A stretch of DNA of 64,000 nt, taken from assembly GCF_035474595.1 (NCBI RefSeq), contig NZ_DATIND010000026.1:17277-81276 (forward strand). The letters run 5' to 3'. The position numbers and the translations under genes are program-made. Positions within the stretch are counted from its first letter, which is position 1. Each line of letters begins with the position of its first letter. Under the pieces are notes generated by a model. It saw nothing but the letters and a program-made list of their open reading frames with translations. It made no database searches and was not told the origin of the DNA. This DNA comes from Longimicrobium sp. (GTDB lineage: Bacteria; Gemmatimonadota; Gemmatimonadetes; Longimicrobiales; Longimicrobiaceae). Shown here one piece after another: positions 52,794 through 60,896 of the stretch.

Positions 52794-53351
52794 TCAGAGC
52801 CCCAGCATGCGGTCCACGCGGGCCTCGAGCGAGGGCTTGGTGGCGCCGGAGATGGCGCTCTCCAGCAGGTCCACCAGCTCCTCGCCGAAGTCGGCGGGCT
52901 TGCGGCGGATCACCCGGACCAGCGGCGCGAAGGCCAGCAGCACCGTGCGCTCGGGATCGCCGCCGTCGTCCGCGCCGCCGTCGTCGCGCCAGCCGTCGTA
53001 GTTGGCGCTGGACTTCCACGGCTCGCTGTCGTCGTCCTCCTCCTCCATCTCCTCGGGCACCATCCCGTCGGGGAGCGAGTGCACGGGAATGGAGATCCCC
53101 ACCATCGCCTTCACCTCGCCGTCCGGATCCTCGGGCTCCTCGGCCAGGAGGCCCAGATGCACCGGCTCGCGCAGCGTCTGGCGGAGCAGGTTCAGCGTGT
53201 CCGAGGGGAGCATGGCGCGGAACGACGGGCGCGGGTTTCCGCCGACGAAGAACGCCATCGGAACCAGCTCGGATTCCGAGGGAACCAGCCCCTCGGCGTC
53301 CACCTCACGCATCTCGAGCGCGACCGGCTCTTCGCGGATGTAGACGTGCAT
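52794..53351 (-). CDS. Acidic cytoplasmic protein of unknown function
   Basis: 185 aa, MHVYIREEPVALEMREVDAE. Beta-rich start, then VPMAFFVGGNPRPSFRAMLP. The middle is very acidic (VPEEMEEEDDDSEPWKSS and DDGGADDGGDPERT). Then a helical C-terminus (VDLLESAISGATKPSLEARV). No signal peptide or known domain. It stands alone. Confidence 0.72.
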   Translation of the reverse strand: MHVYIREEPVALEMREVDAEGLVPSESELVPMAFFVGGNPRPSFRAMLPSDTLNLLRQTLREPVHLGLLAEEPEDPDGEVKAMVGISIPVHSLPDGMVPEEMEEEDDDSEPWKSSANYDGWRDDGGADDGGDPERTVLLAFAPLVRVIRRKPADFGEELVDLLESAISGATKPSLEARVDRMLGL

Positions 53352-53638
53352 GCGCGTGGATCTCCAGAAAGAGTAACGACTTGGCGGAAACGGCCGGGTG
53401 GGTTTCCGGCCCGCTTTCCCCTCTTACACCCGCGGGCGCACAGGTTCCCCGCGGTGGCGGGTCCGGAGCGCGGGGGCGGGGCGCGGGAATTGCCGCCCGC
53501 CCGGGGTCTCGTATGTTGACGGGCCCGGCCGCCGCCGCGTCACCTCGCCGGCGCCGGCGGTCATCCGAATCTAGCCGCCGCGCGCGCGGAACGCACGAAC
53601 TTTCGCGCGCCGCCGCGCCGTACCCGCACCCCGCGCCC

Positions 53639-56512
53639 ATGCTCCCCGTCGTCCAGCCGGATCCCCGCGCCGCGCGCCTGGAGCGCGCGCTGCGCGAGCG
53701 CGTGAAGGGCGAGGTGCGCTTCGACGCGCATTCCCGCCTGCTCTACAGCACCGACGCCTCGCTCTACCAGTTCCTCCCCGTGGGCGTGGTGGTCCCCAAA
53801 GACGCGGGCGACGTGGAGGCGGCGGTGCGGCTCGCGGCCGAGCACGCCGTCCCCGTCCTTCCCCGCGGCGGGGGGACGGCGCTGGCCGGACAGACGGTGG
53901 GCGCCGCGCTGGTGCTGGACTTCACCAAGTACATGAACCGGGTCCTTGCTATTGACCCGGACGCCCGCCGCGCGAAGGTGCAGCCGGGGCTGCGGCTGGA
54001 CCGCTTCAACCGCGCGCTGGCGCCTTACGGACTGCACTTCGGCCCCGACCCGGCCACGATCCGCCAGTGCGCGCTGGGCGGGATGATCGGCAACAACTCG
54101 TGCGGCGCCCGCTCGCTCGTCTACGGGAAGACGGGCGACCACGTCCATTCGCTGGACTGCGTGCTGGCCGACGCCCGCTGCGCGCACTTCAGCGGGATGC
54201 GGCGCGACGCCCTGGCGGGCGCTCCCGGCGCGGAGGGGCAGCTGGCGCGCGCGGTGATGGCGCTGCTGGAGCCGCACCGCGCGGAGATCGAGCGGCGCTT
54301 CCCGAAGATCCCCCGCCGCGTTTCGGGCTACAACTTCGACGCGATGCTGGAGGACGAGGAGTTGAACCTCGCGCGGCTCATCGTGGGCTCGGAAGGGACG
54401 CTGGCGACGGTGGTGGAGGCGGAGCTGGGGCTGGTCCCCATCCCCCCCGCCCGCGGGCTGGTGCTCCTTTCCTTCCGCGAGCGCTTCACCTCGTTCGACG
54501 CCGTTCCCGGCATCCTTCCCGAGCGCGGGCTGTCGGCGCTGGAGATCGTGGACAGCCGCGTGCTGCAGGGCGCGCGCGAGATCTTCGAGTTCCGCCCCAC
54601 CGCGGCGATGGCGTCGCCGGACGCGCTGGGCGTGCTGTTCTGCGAGTTCAGCGGCGAATCGGCGGACGAGGTGCGGGGGATGGCCGAGGACTTCGCCGCG
54701 CGGGCGCCGCGGCTCCCCGGCAATCCCGCGGCGGGCGTCTACCTCAGCGAGCGCGAGCAGAACGCGGCGTGGGCGCTGCGGCAGGCGGCCACGGGGCTCC
54801 TCTATCTGACCACTCCGTCCAAGGACATCAAGCCGCAGGAGTTCGTGGAGGACACCGGCTGCCCGCCGGAGAAGCTGGGCGCGTACATGCGCCGCTTCGA
54901 GGAGATCGTGCAGCGGAACGGGACCACGACGGGCTTCTTCGGCCACGCCGGGCAGGGGTGCCTGCACGTGCGGGTGGACCTGAACGTGAAGCGCGGCGAG
55001 GACCGCGAGCGGATGCAGCGAATCGCCCACGAGATCGCCGAGCTGGTGGTGGACTTCGGCGGCTCGCTGAGCGGCGAGCACGGCGACGGGCTTTCGCGCA
55101 GCGAGTTCCTGCCGATGATGTTCGGACCGGAGATCATCGAGCTGCACCGGCAGGTGAAGGCCGTGTTCGACCCCGAGGGGCGGATGAACCCCGGCGGGAA
55201 GATCGCCCCGCCCTACCAGCGGATGAGCGACAACCTGCGCTTCGGGCCGGACTACTCCGTCACCCCGCCCGAGACCTTCTTCCGCTACGCCGAGGGCGGC
55301 TGGGACGTGGCGGTGGAGAAGTGCAACGGGATGGCCGTCTGCCGCAAGCTGGACGCGGGGACGATGTGCCCGTCGTACATGGTGACGCAGGAGGAGATGC
55401 ACAGCACCCGCGGCCGCGCCAACTCGCTGCGCGAGGCCATGCGCGGCTCGCTGCCGGGAATGCGGAGCCACGAGGTGCTGGAGGCGCTGGACCTCTGTCT
55501 CGCGTGCAAGGCGTGCAAGACGGAGTGCCCCGTGGGCGTGGACATGGCGCGCTACAAGGCCGAGTTCCTGGCCCAGCACCACCGCGAGCACGGCACGGGC
55601 CGCGAGGCGCTCTTCTTCGGCCGCGTGCACGACTTCGCGCGGCTGGGGGGGAAGATGCCGGGGATCGCGAACCTGGGGCAGCGCGTGATGTCGGGCGTCA
55701 TCAAGCGCGCGGCGGGGATGGACCCGCGGCGGGAGATGCCCGCGCTGGCGAGGAAGCCGTTCCGCGCGGAGTTCTCGCGCCGCCCGCGCTCGGCCATCGG
55801 CGGCCGGGCGACGGTGATCCTGTTCGACGACACCTTCCACAACTTCTTCCAGCCCGGCCCGCTGCACGCCGCGGCCCAGGTGATCGAGCGCGCGGGCTAC
55901 GAGGTGCGCCTGCCGAAGACGCAGGTGTGCTGCGGCCGCGCGGCGGTGTCGAAAGGGCTGCTGGAGCACGCGCGCGAGCGGCAGACGGAGCTGCTGGAGA
56001 CGCTGATGCCCGAGGTGGAGCGCGGCGCGTGGATCGTGGGCGTGGAGCCCAGCTGCATCCTCACCCTGCGCGACGAGCTGCCGGACCTGGTGCGCGACGA
56101 CCGCGCGCTGAAGCTGGCCGCCGCGGCGGTGACCTTCGAGGAGTTCCTGGCCTCGCTCGCCGACTGGCGCCCCGGCCGGCTGGAGCGCCGCGCCATCGTC
56201 CACGGCCACTGCCACCAGAAGGCGCTGGTGGGGATGGGGCCCACGACGGAGGTCCTGTCGCGGGTCGAGGGGCTGGAGTTCAAGGTGCTGGATTCGGGGT
56301 GCTGCGGGATGGCCGGCTCGTTCGGCTACGAGAAGGGGCACTACGACGTGTCGAAGGCATGCGGCGAGCGCGTCCTCTTCCCCGCCGTGCGCGATGCCGC
56401 GGCGGACGACCTGGTCGTTGCCCCCGGCTTCAGCTGCCGCCACCAGATCGCCGACTTCTGCGGCGGCCGCAAGTCGCTCCACACCGCCGAGCTGCTGGCG
56501 ATGGCGGAGTGA
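53639..56512 (+). CDS. FAD-linked oxidase with C-terminal Fe-S/CCG domains (D-2-hydroxyacid dehydrogenase type)
   Basis: 957 aa. FAD_binding_4 (VVVPKDAGDVEAAVRLAAEH then AVPVLPRGGGTALAGQ, IGNNSCGARSLVYGKTGDHV), FAD-oxidase C domain (FFGHAGQGCLHVRVDLN, GSLSGEHGDGLSRSEFLPMM), then Fe-S motifs CLACKACKTECPVGVD plus an upstream CNGMAVC and CP set, and CCG domains (VCCGRAAVSKG, SGCCGMAGSFGYEKG). This fusion resembles YdiJ-type D-2-hydroxyglutarate or D-lactate dehydrogenases feeding electrons to the respiratory chain; the exact acid is unknown. ATG 53639 fits the domain start. Confidence 0.92.
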   Translation: MLPVVQPDPRAARLERALRERVKGEVRFDAHSRLLYSTDASLYQFLPVGVVVPKDAGDVEAAVRLAAEHAVPVLPRGGGTALAGQTVGAALVLDFTKYMNRVLAIDPDARRAKVQPGLRLDRFNRALAPYGLHFGPDPATIRQCALGGMIGNNSCGARSLVYGKTGDHVHSLDCVLADARCAHFSGMRRDALAGAPGAEGQLARAVMALLEPHRAEIERRFPKIPRRVSGYNFDAMLEDEELNLARLIVGSEGTLATVVEAELGLVPIPPARGLVLLSFRERFTSFDAVPGILPERGLSALEIVDSRVLQGAREIFEFRPTAAMASPDALGVLFCEFSGESADEVRGMAEDFAARAPRLPGNPAAGVYLSEREQNAAWALRQAATGLLYLTTPSKDIKPQEFVEDTGCPPEKLGAYMRRFEEIVQRNGTTTGFFGHAGQGCLHVRVDLNVKRGEDRERMQRIAHEIAELVVDFGGSLSGEHGDGLSRSEFLPMMFGPEIIELHRQVKAVFDPEGRMNPGGKIAPPYQRMSDNLRFGPDYSVTPPETFFRYAEGGWDVAVEKCNGMAVCRKLDAGTMCPSYMVTQEEMHSTRGRANSLREAMRGSLPGMRSHEVLEALDLCLACKACKTECPVGVDMARYKAEFLAQHHREHGTGREALFFGRVHDFARLGGKMPGIANLGQRVMSGVIKRAAGMDPRREMPALARKPFRAEFSRRPRSAIGGRATVILFDDTFHNFFQPGPLHAAAQVIERAGYEVRLPKTQVCCGRAAVSKGLLEHARERQTELLETLMPEVERGAWIVGVEPSCILTLRDELPDLVRDDRALKLAAAAVTFEEFLASLADWRPGRLERRAIVHGHCHQKALVGMGPTTEVLSRVEGLEFKVLDSGCCGMAGSFGYEKGHYDVSKACGERVLFPAVRDAAADDLVVAPGFSCRHQIADFCGGRKSLHTAELLAMAE

Positions 56513-56577
56513 AGCCAGCCATAACCTCGACACCCGAAGAAAAACCGCTTATCATCCTTCCCCACGGAGGCGTGAGA

Positions 56578-57036
56578 ATGTCGAACCATAAGCTCGGCTT
56601 GGTCGTCACAGGCGAAAATGTCGTCGGAGTGGTGCTGGACTTTGATATTACTCCCCCCGCGGTGCAGGGACAGTTTACATGGTCGTTGCAGGCAGGCGAC
56701 CGCGTTGACGCTCTTGCGGTGATGTATGACCGCGTTGTGAATTTTGTACGTGAAGAGCACATTGCGGAGGTTGTACTTAAGGCGAGCGCGGCAGGAAGAA
56801 CCGTTACTGTCAAACACCTCGGTTCAGCGGAACTCCGAGGTGTAGTAGCTGTCGCAAGCAAGACGGGTGGCGCGACTGTTCAGCTGATTCAAAAGGCTGT
56901 TGTTAGTAGAACATTTGGCGAGCGAAATGCGGACGAGTACGTAGGGGATAACTCCTTCTGGGACACCGCTGTTTCCGGAGACGTCTTGAAGACGCGCCGG
57001 GAAGCCGCATTTTTGCTTTTGGCCGCGAAAGGTTAG
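56578..57036 (+). CDS. Possible RNase H-fold protein of low-GC kinase cassette
   Basis: 152 aa with a good GGAGG ribosome-binding site. KLGLVVTGENVVGVVLDFDI, the helix ALAVMYDRVVNFVREEHIAE then VVLKA, GSAELRGVVAVASK and VQLIQKAVVSRTFG give an alpha/beta order like RNase H/RuvC-fold DUF3010-type proteins. The acidic residues expected on strand 1 and strand 4 of the catalytic centre are not evident (VTGEN, LKAS), so nuclease activity is doubtful. It is first of three closely spaced genes of markedly lower GC than the flanks (7 nt to the kinase). Unknown function; fold call is tentative. Confidence 0.7.
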   Translation: MSNHKLGLVVTGENVVGVVLDFDITPPAVQGQFTWSLQAGDRVDALAVMYDRVVNFVREEHIAEVVLKASAAGRTVTVKHLGSAELRGVVAVASKTGGATVQLIQKAVVSRTFGERNADEYVGDNSFWDTAVSGDVLKTRREAAFLLLAAKG

Positions 57037-57043
57037 GACGAGA

Positions 57044-58084
57044 ATGCCGACGGTTACAGTCTCTTCCCTTCACCTCGAGCACCAACTTGGTAAGGGATTT
57101 TTCGGTGCGGTATTTCGCGCACAGCATCCGCTTCACGGTACCGTCGCGGTCAAGGTGATGTCACGGGCTCCAACTGAGGATGACACGCAGTGGGCGGCAC
57201 GTCGGGACGGTCTACTTGCTGAAGGACAGCACCTGAAGTCGGCTGAAGATAACCGCGTTGTACGCGTGTTAGACGTCGTTCACGACGCGTTAGCTGATCG
57301 TGTTTACCTGATTCTCGAACTATGCCCTGGCGGGTCCCTTCAGAGCCTGTATGAAGTTGGACCTCAACCGTTAGGAGTGGTGCGTGACCTTATAACTGAC
57401 GCTGCTTTAGGGCTGCAATGTATTCACGCCCGAGACATGCTGCATCGGGATATTAAGCCCGCAAATATCCTCATCGGTCCCGACGGCCGTGGTAAACTCG
57501 GAGACTTCGGGTTGGTTACGGACGAACTCGTTCTCGGCTACGCATCGGCTGCGGGTTACAATGATCATCTGGCATATGAGGTGTGGCACACCGGCCTCAC
57601 TAGTGTGCGCAGCGACATTTGGGCTTTGGGAATGACAGCCTTCCGGATGCTCCACGGAGAACTGTTCTATCTGTCGAAGGTTGAGCCTCCTCGGTATGAC
57701 ATCGCGAAAGGACGGTTTGCCGCGTCGCTCGCATGGCTGGAACACATCCCGGCAGAGTGGCAGCGGTTCATCCGAAAGTGTTTGCACGATAATGAAGAAT
57801 CACGCTACCAAAGTGCACATCAGGTTCTACAGGCATTAGCCGCCCTACCGGTTGAGCCGAGTTGGACATGCATGTACACACCTGGTACGACGACATGGAT
57901 TCGCGAGAAGAACTCTCGCAGGATTGAAGTTGTCCGATCGGTATTGTCAAACCGGCAGCACCAATGGACGGCGACAAGTTACCCACTAGGGGGCAGTGGA
58001 CGGGCGCGTACTCTCGATAGCTCAGCCGGTGCTGTTGCCGCAAAGGAGGCGTCTTCCGGTTTGCGGAAATTCCTTACCTCATAG
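57044..58084 (+). CDS. Eukaryotic-like Ser/Thr protein kinase, cytoplasmic
   Basis: 346 aa. The kinase core is complete: Gly loop LGKGFFGAVF (15-24), VAVKV with Lys37, LHRDIKPANIL with catalytic Asp136 and Asn141, DFG at 154-156, DIWALGMTAF. The activation segment ends AYEVW instead of APE. After about residue 270 come 75 Ser/Arg-rich residues without a TM helix or PASTA domain, so it is cytosolic and not a wall sensor. GC is low, and it is coupled to the gene before it and the Cys4 protein after it (14 nt). The set resembles small kinase-containing accessory cassettes, maybe defence; targets unknown. Confidence 0.88.
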   Translation: MPTVTVSSLHLEHQLGKGFFGAVFRAQHPLHGTVAVKVMSRAPTEDDTQWAARRDGLLAEGQHLKSAEDNRVVRVLDVVHDALADRVYLILELCPGGSLQSLYEVGPQPLGVVRDLITDAALGLQCIHARDMLHRDIKPANILIGPDGRGKLGDFGLVTDELVLGYASAAGYNDHLAYEVWHTGLTSVRSDIWALGMTAFRMLHGELFYLSKVEPPRYDIAKGRFAASLAWLEHIPAEWQRFIRKCLHDNEESRYQSAHQVLQALAALPVEPSWTCMYTPGTTTWIREKNSRRIEVVRSVLSNRQHQWTATSYPLGGSGRARTLDSSAGAVAAKEASSGLRKFLTS

Positions 58085-58098
58085 TGAAGGAGTGCGCC

Positions 58099-58308
58099 AT
58101 GCGAGTACAGCGTCCTAAATGCCGAAACTGTGGGCGGAAGTGGTTCCCTGAGGATGATGTGCTTGCCTCACGTGGATATTGTCGCGTGTGTAGGGCTGAA
58201 AGAAAAAGCACCGCAGCCCGTTTTGTCGGGAGCGATATGTCACAGGCTGACAAAGCGAAGGAATATACATACAATTTGCCGCGGATACATCAGCGCAAGT
58301 GGATGTAA
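58099..58308 (+). CDS. Small Cys4 zinc-ribbon-like protein
   Basis: 69 aa with AAGGAG 6 nt upstream of ATG 58099. PKCRNCGRKWF and GYCRVCRAERK give Cys8, Cys11, Cys28 and Cys31, a zinc-ribbon spacing. The remaining part is polar and ends PRIHQRKWM. Third gene of the low-GC cassette. It might be a kinase substrate or nucleic-acid-binding partner; this is inference from position. A GTG at 58084 would extend it by five residues. Confidence 0.75.
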   Translation: MRVQRPKCRNCGRKWFPEDDVLASRGYCRVCRAERKSTAARFVGSDMSQADKAKEYTYNLPRIHQRKWM

Positions 58309-58435
58309 GCGCGATATTTATTGGAAGCGCCTGAATGTGCGGGAGCCCTTGTGGCGGCCCGGCGCCGGGCCCGTACCACTGCATGCCATGCGGCGCGGCG
58401 GACGGCGGGCACGACCACACCTGAGCCTATCCCCG

Positions 58436-58891
58436 ATGACTCCCACCGCGCCGACGACGCAGCATCCGAGTCGCATCGCGGCGAGGGCGGCATCGCCCGC
58501 GTCCCGCATCGTCCTCGCGGCGCTGTTCGCGTTCGCGGGGACGATGCACTTCGTCATCCCCGATTCCTACGTGCGGATCATGCCGGCGTGGCTGCCGTGG
58601 CACCGCGGGCTCGTCTTCGTCAGCGGCGCGTGCGAGATCGCAGGCGGGCTCGGCCTCCTCGTCCCGCAGGTGCGGAGATGGGCGGGGATTGGACTCGTCC
58701 TCCTGCTCCTCGCGGTGTGGCCGGCGAACGCGCAGATGTGGATGAACGCGCGGGCGGCGCATCAATCGGGGTGGGCGCAGGCGCTGTTGCTGCTGCGCCT
58801 GCCGATGCAGATTGTGCTGATGATGTGGGTCTGGCGCGCGTCGCACCCGCGCGCGCTGCACGTGGACACGAGAAATTCTGTCGATGCCTGA
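58436..58891 (+). CDS. DoxX-like membrane protein
   Basis: 151 aa with four TM segments. VLAALFAFAGTMHFVIPDSY then VRIMPAWLPWHRGLVFVSGA, CEIAGGLGLLVP, and LLLLAVWPANAQMWMNAR fit DoxX/DoxD-like proteins of the type seen with oxidative or sulfur stress. GC returns to the genome level here. Its stop overlaps the next start by 8 nt, so the two are coupled. Confidence 0.82.
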   Translation: MTPTAPTTQHPSRIAARAASPASRIVLAALFAFAGTMHFVIPDSYVRIMPAWLPWHRGLVFVSGACEIAGGLGLLVPQVRRWAGIGLVLLLLAVWPANAQMWMNARAAHQSGWAQALLLLRLPMQIVLMMWVWRASHPRALHVDTRNSVDA

Positions 58892-59528
58892 GATCGGCGC
58901 AGCTCTGATCAACCCCGACGCGGGGAGCCACCCGGTGACCACCGACCCGCGCGAGGTGGCGGCTTCGGTGGCGGCGGGCGACCGCTCGTGGCGCGAGTTC
59001 CCGTACTACCAGGCGCGCTTCGGCGACCGCGGGCGGCGCTTCGGGCACAGCGACAGCGCGTGGCTGTCGCTGATCGCGCTGAAGGAGCAGCCGCAGGTGA
59101 ACGCCGAGGTGCGCTGGCTGGGCGAGCTGCTGGCGTCGCGCGGGATGCCGCAGTGGCTGCTGGAGCGCCACCTGGAGTTCCTGCACGAGGAGCTGGCCGC
59201 TGCCGTCCCCGAGAACCGCGAGCAGTACGGGCGCCTGCTGAACGCCGCCGGGATGCTCCGCAACCAGCGCCGCGCGCAGATCCGCGAGCAGGACTTCCTG
59301 GCGCTGGCGGCGGACTTCCGCGCGCGCGCCGGAGCCGAGTGGACCGCGCGCCTCCCCAACATGGGCCCCCTCCTCGTCTCCGCCGTGGCCGACGAGGCCG
59401 CGGGGATCTCGCAGGCGGTGCCGCAGCTCGAGTCGTGGGCCACGGACCCGTCGCGCTTCCCCGCGGAATGGATCGCCGCCGTACACGACACGATTCAGGC
59501 GGCCCGCGCGCGGGTGTCGGCCGTGTAG
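58884..59528 (+). CDS. Unknown helical cytoplasmic protein
   Basis: 214 aa. MPEIGAALINPDAGSHPVTT then DPREVAASVAAGDRSWREFP, followed by helices (VNAEVRWLGELLASRGMPQW, LLERHLEFLHEELAAAVPEN). Arg/Ala-rich. No signal peptide, TM segment or catalytic motif. Coupled with the DoxX-like gene. No family recognised. Confidence 0.72.
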   Translation: MPEIGAALINPDAGSHPVTTDPREVAASVAAGDRSWREFPYYQARFGDRGRRFGHSDSAWLSLIALKEQPQVNAEVRWLGELLASRGMPQWLLERHLEFLHEELAAAVPENREQYGRLLNAAGMLRNQRRAQIREQDFLALAADFRARAGAEWTARLPNMGPLLVSAVADEAAGISQAVPQLESWATDPSRFPAEWIAAVHDTIQAARARVSAV

Positions 59529-59747
59529 CCTGCTGTTCGCATCCCCTCCATCTATCCCAATCTCCACCTCCTCGCGCCGCCATAAACGGCCTGCGTCCGG
59601 GCAGAAGCGCCCAACGTGGCCGTATGTGGACGTTCCTGTGAGGAGGGTGATGCGCGAAGGCGCATGACGTGCTATCGTGGGCGCCTACTCCGTCTATCTA
59701 GCCCACCGGCAGCACATCGGGCGAACCCTTCATCGCGGGGGATGCAC

Positions 59748-60122
59748 ATGGAACGCAGCCGCTTCATCGAGCACGGGGGCAAGCGCATCCTGGTGCTGGA
59801 CTACACCGGGCTGGGAAAGGACATGGACCAGCTCCGGGGCGAGATCGAGAAGAGCAAGGCCCGCATCTCGGCCGAGCAGCCCGGCACGGTGCTGACCATG
59901 ACGGACGTGCGCGGGGCGCACATCACGCCCGGCGGGGTGAAGGCCATGCAGGAGCTGGTGAAGCACAACGCGCCGTTCGTGAAGTGGAGCGCGATCGTGG
60001 TGGGGCTTACGGGCGTGTACCTGACCGCCTTCCGCGCCACCCAGGCCCTCTCGCGCCGCAAGAACATGAAGGCGTTCACCAGCCACGCGGAGGCGCAGGA
60101 GTGGCTGGTTTCGCAGCCGTGA
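59748..60122 (+). CDS. STAS/SpoIIAA-like small protein
   Basis: 124 aa from MERSRFIEHGGKRILVLDYT with GGGGG about 6 nt upstream. The pattern GTVLTMTDVRGAHITPGGVK then AMQELVKHNAPFVKWSAIVV, ALSRRKNMKAFTSHAEAQEW resembles SpoIIAA/STAS-like domains that carry no clear phosphorylatable serine. Probably cytoplasmic. A Met two codons upstream is an alternative start. It stands alone. Confidence 0.7.
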   Translation: MERSRFIEHGGKRILVLDYTGLGKDMDQLRGEIEKSKARISAEQPGTVLTMTDVRGAHITPGGVKAMQELVKHNAPFVKWSAIVVGLTGVYLTAFRATQALSRRKNMKAFTSHAEAQEWLVSQP

Positions 60123-60125
60123 CAG

Positions 60126-60173
60126 AGGGTGCGAAAGTGCGAGAGTGCGAAAGTGCGAGAGTGCGAGAGTGCG
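60126..60173. repeat. 9-mer array (GTGCGAAA/GTGCGAGA)
   Basis: GGTGCGAAAGTGCGAGAGTG then CGAAAGTGCGAGAGTGCGAG and AGTGCG, immediately past the stop at 60122; a further short copy is at 60356-60370. Confidence 0.85.
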
Positions 60174-60461
60174 ACCACGAGCCGTGGAGGGCTCGGCATA
60201 CGATGAGTATCGCGGATTTTTTCCAGAGACACACATCGTCGGGGCGCGCCGGTGGATGCTCATCTCCATCTCTGATCGATCGGTTGAGAACGGTGGGGAC
60301 CGCGCGGCTGCTGCGGATCTGCGCGGATGGCTGGACGCGGTGCCTGCGATAGGATCGAGAGTGCGAAAGTGAGATGACATGCCGACCGGCAGCTCGATCG
60401 CCAGCGTCGTCGTCCTCCTCGCCTGCAAGCTCCTCGCGATGGGCTGAATCCCGTACAAAAT

Positions 60462-60549
60462 CACACAGAGACACAGAGGACCGGAGACACGGCGAGGGCT
60501 GGCGCGAATGCCCTCCGTATCTTCGGTCCTCTATGTCTCTTTGTGAGAT
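60462..60549. repeat. Hairpin repeat, CACAGAGACACAGAGG variant
   Basis: AAATCACACAGAGACACAGA then GGACCGGAGAC pairs with GTCCTCTATGTCTCTTTGTG then AGATT. It matches the architecture of 2808 and 6873 but with a different core sequence. It lies in the 60123-60559 gap, just past the stop of 60560 on the minus strand. Confidence 0.75.
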
Positions 60550-60559
60550 TCTTTTGCGA

Positions 60560-60808
60560 TCAGCTGCCCAAGCGGAGCGTGCGGATGGCGGCCCTGCGGC
60601 GCTGGTCCATGCTGGCGGTGTCGAGGGCGTGCACGGCGGCCTCGGTCAGCCCGTCGGAGGGGTCGTACCCCAGGCTGGCCAGCAGCTCGCGCACGTATTC
60701 CTCCTCGAGCGCGCGGCCCTTCAGCTGCTCGGCGATCTCGTCGTCGGTCATGTGACCCTCGGCTGGGTCGTGGGTCCCGGGCATGTCGTCGTTTTCACGC
60801 ATATCCAT
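60560..60808 (-). CDS. Small acidic protein, unknown
   Basis: 82 aa. MDMRENDDMPGTHDPAEGHM then TDDEIAEQLKGRALEEEYVR, predicted helical throughout, no signal or TM. Codon use is typical of the region. No family was recognised; several Met could be the start (60808, 60802, 60784). Confidence 0.55.
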   Translation of the reverse strand: MDMRENDDMPGTHDPAEGHMTDDEIAEQLKGRALEEEYVRELLASLGYDPSDGLTEAAVHALDTASMDQRRRAAIRTLRLGS

Positions 60809-60896
60809 CTGCGGTATGCGGGTTGTGTGCCGTGAACGCAGCAGGGGCGCGCCACCGTGGCGCGCCCCCGCAGTACCCCTCGGCGCGGCGAAAAGG

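Noticed and set aside
56578..58308. Prophage remnant
   Set aside because: No integrase, structural or lysis genes, and no att-like repeats seen at the edges.
60379..60447. 22-codon ORF MPTGSSIASVVVLLACKLLA then MG
   Set aside because: Hydrophobic and could be a tiny membrane peptide, but no ribosome-binding site and it lies among repeats; not supportable.
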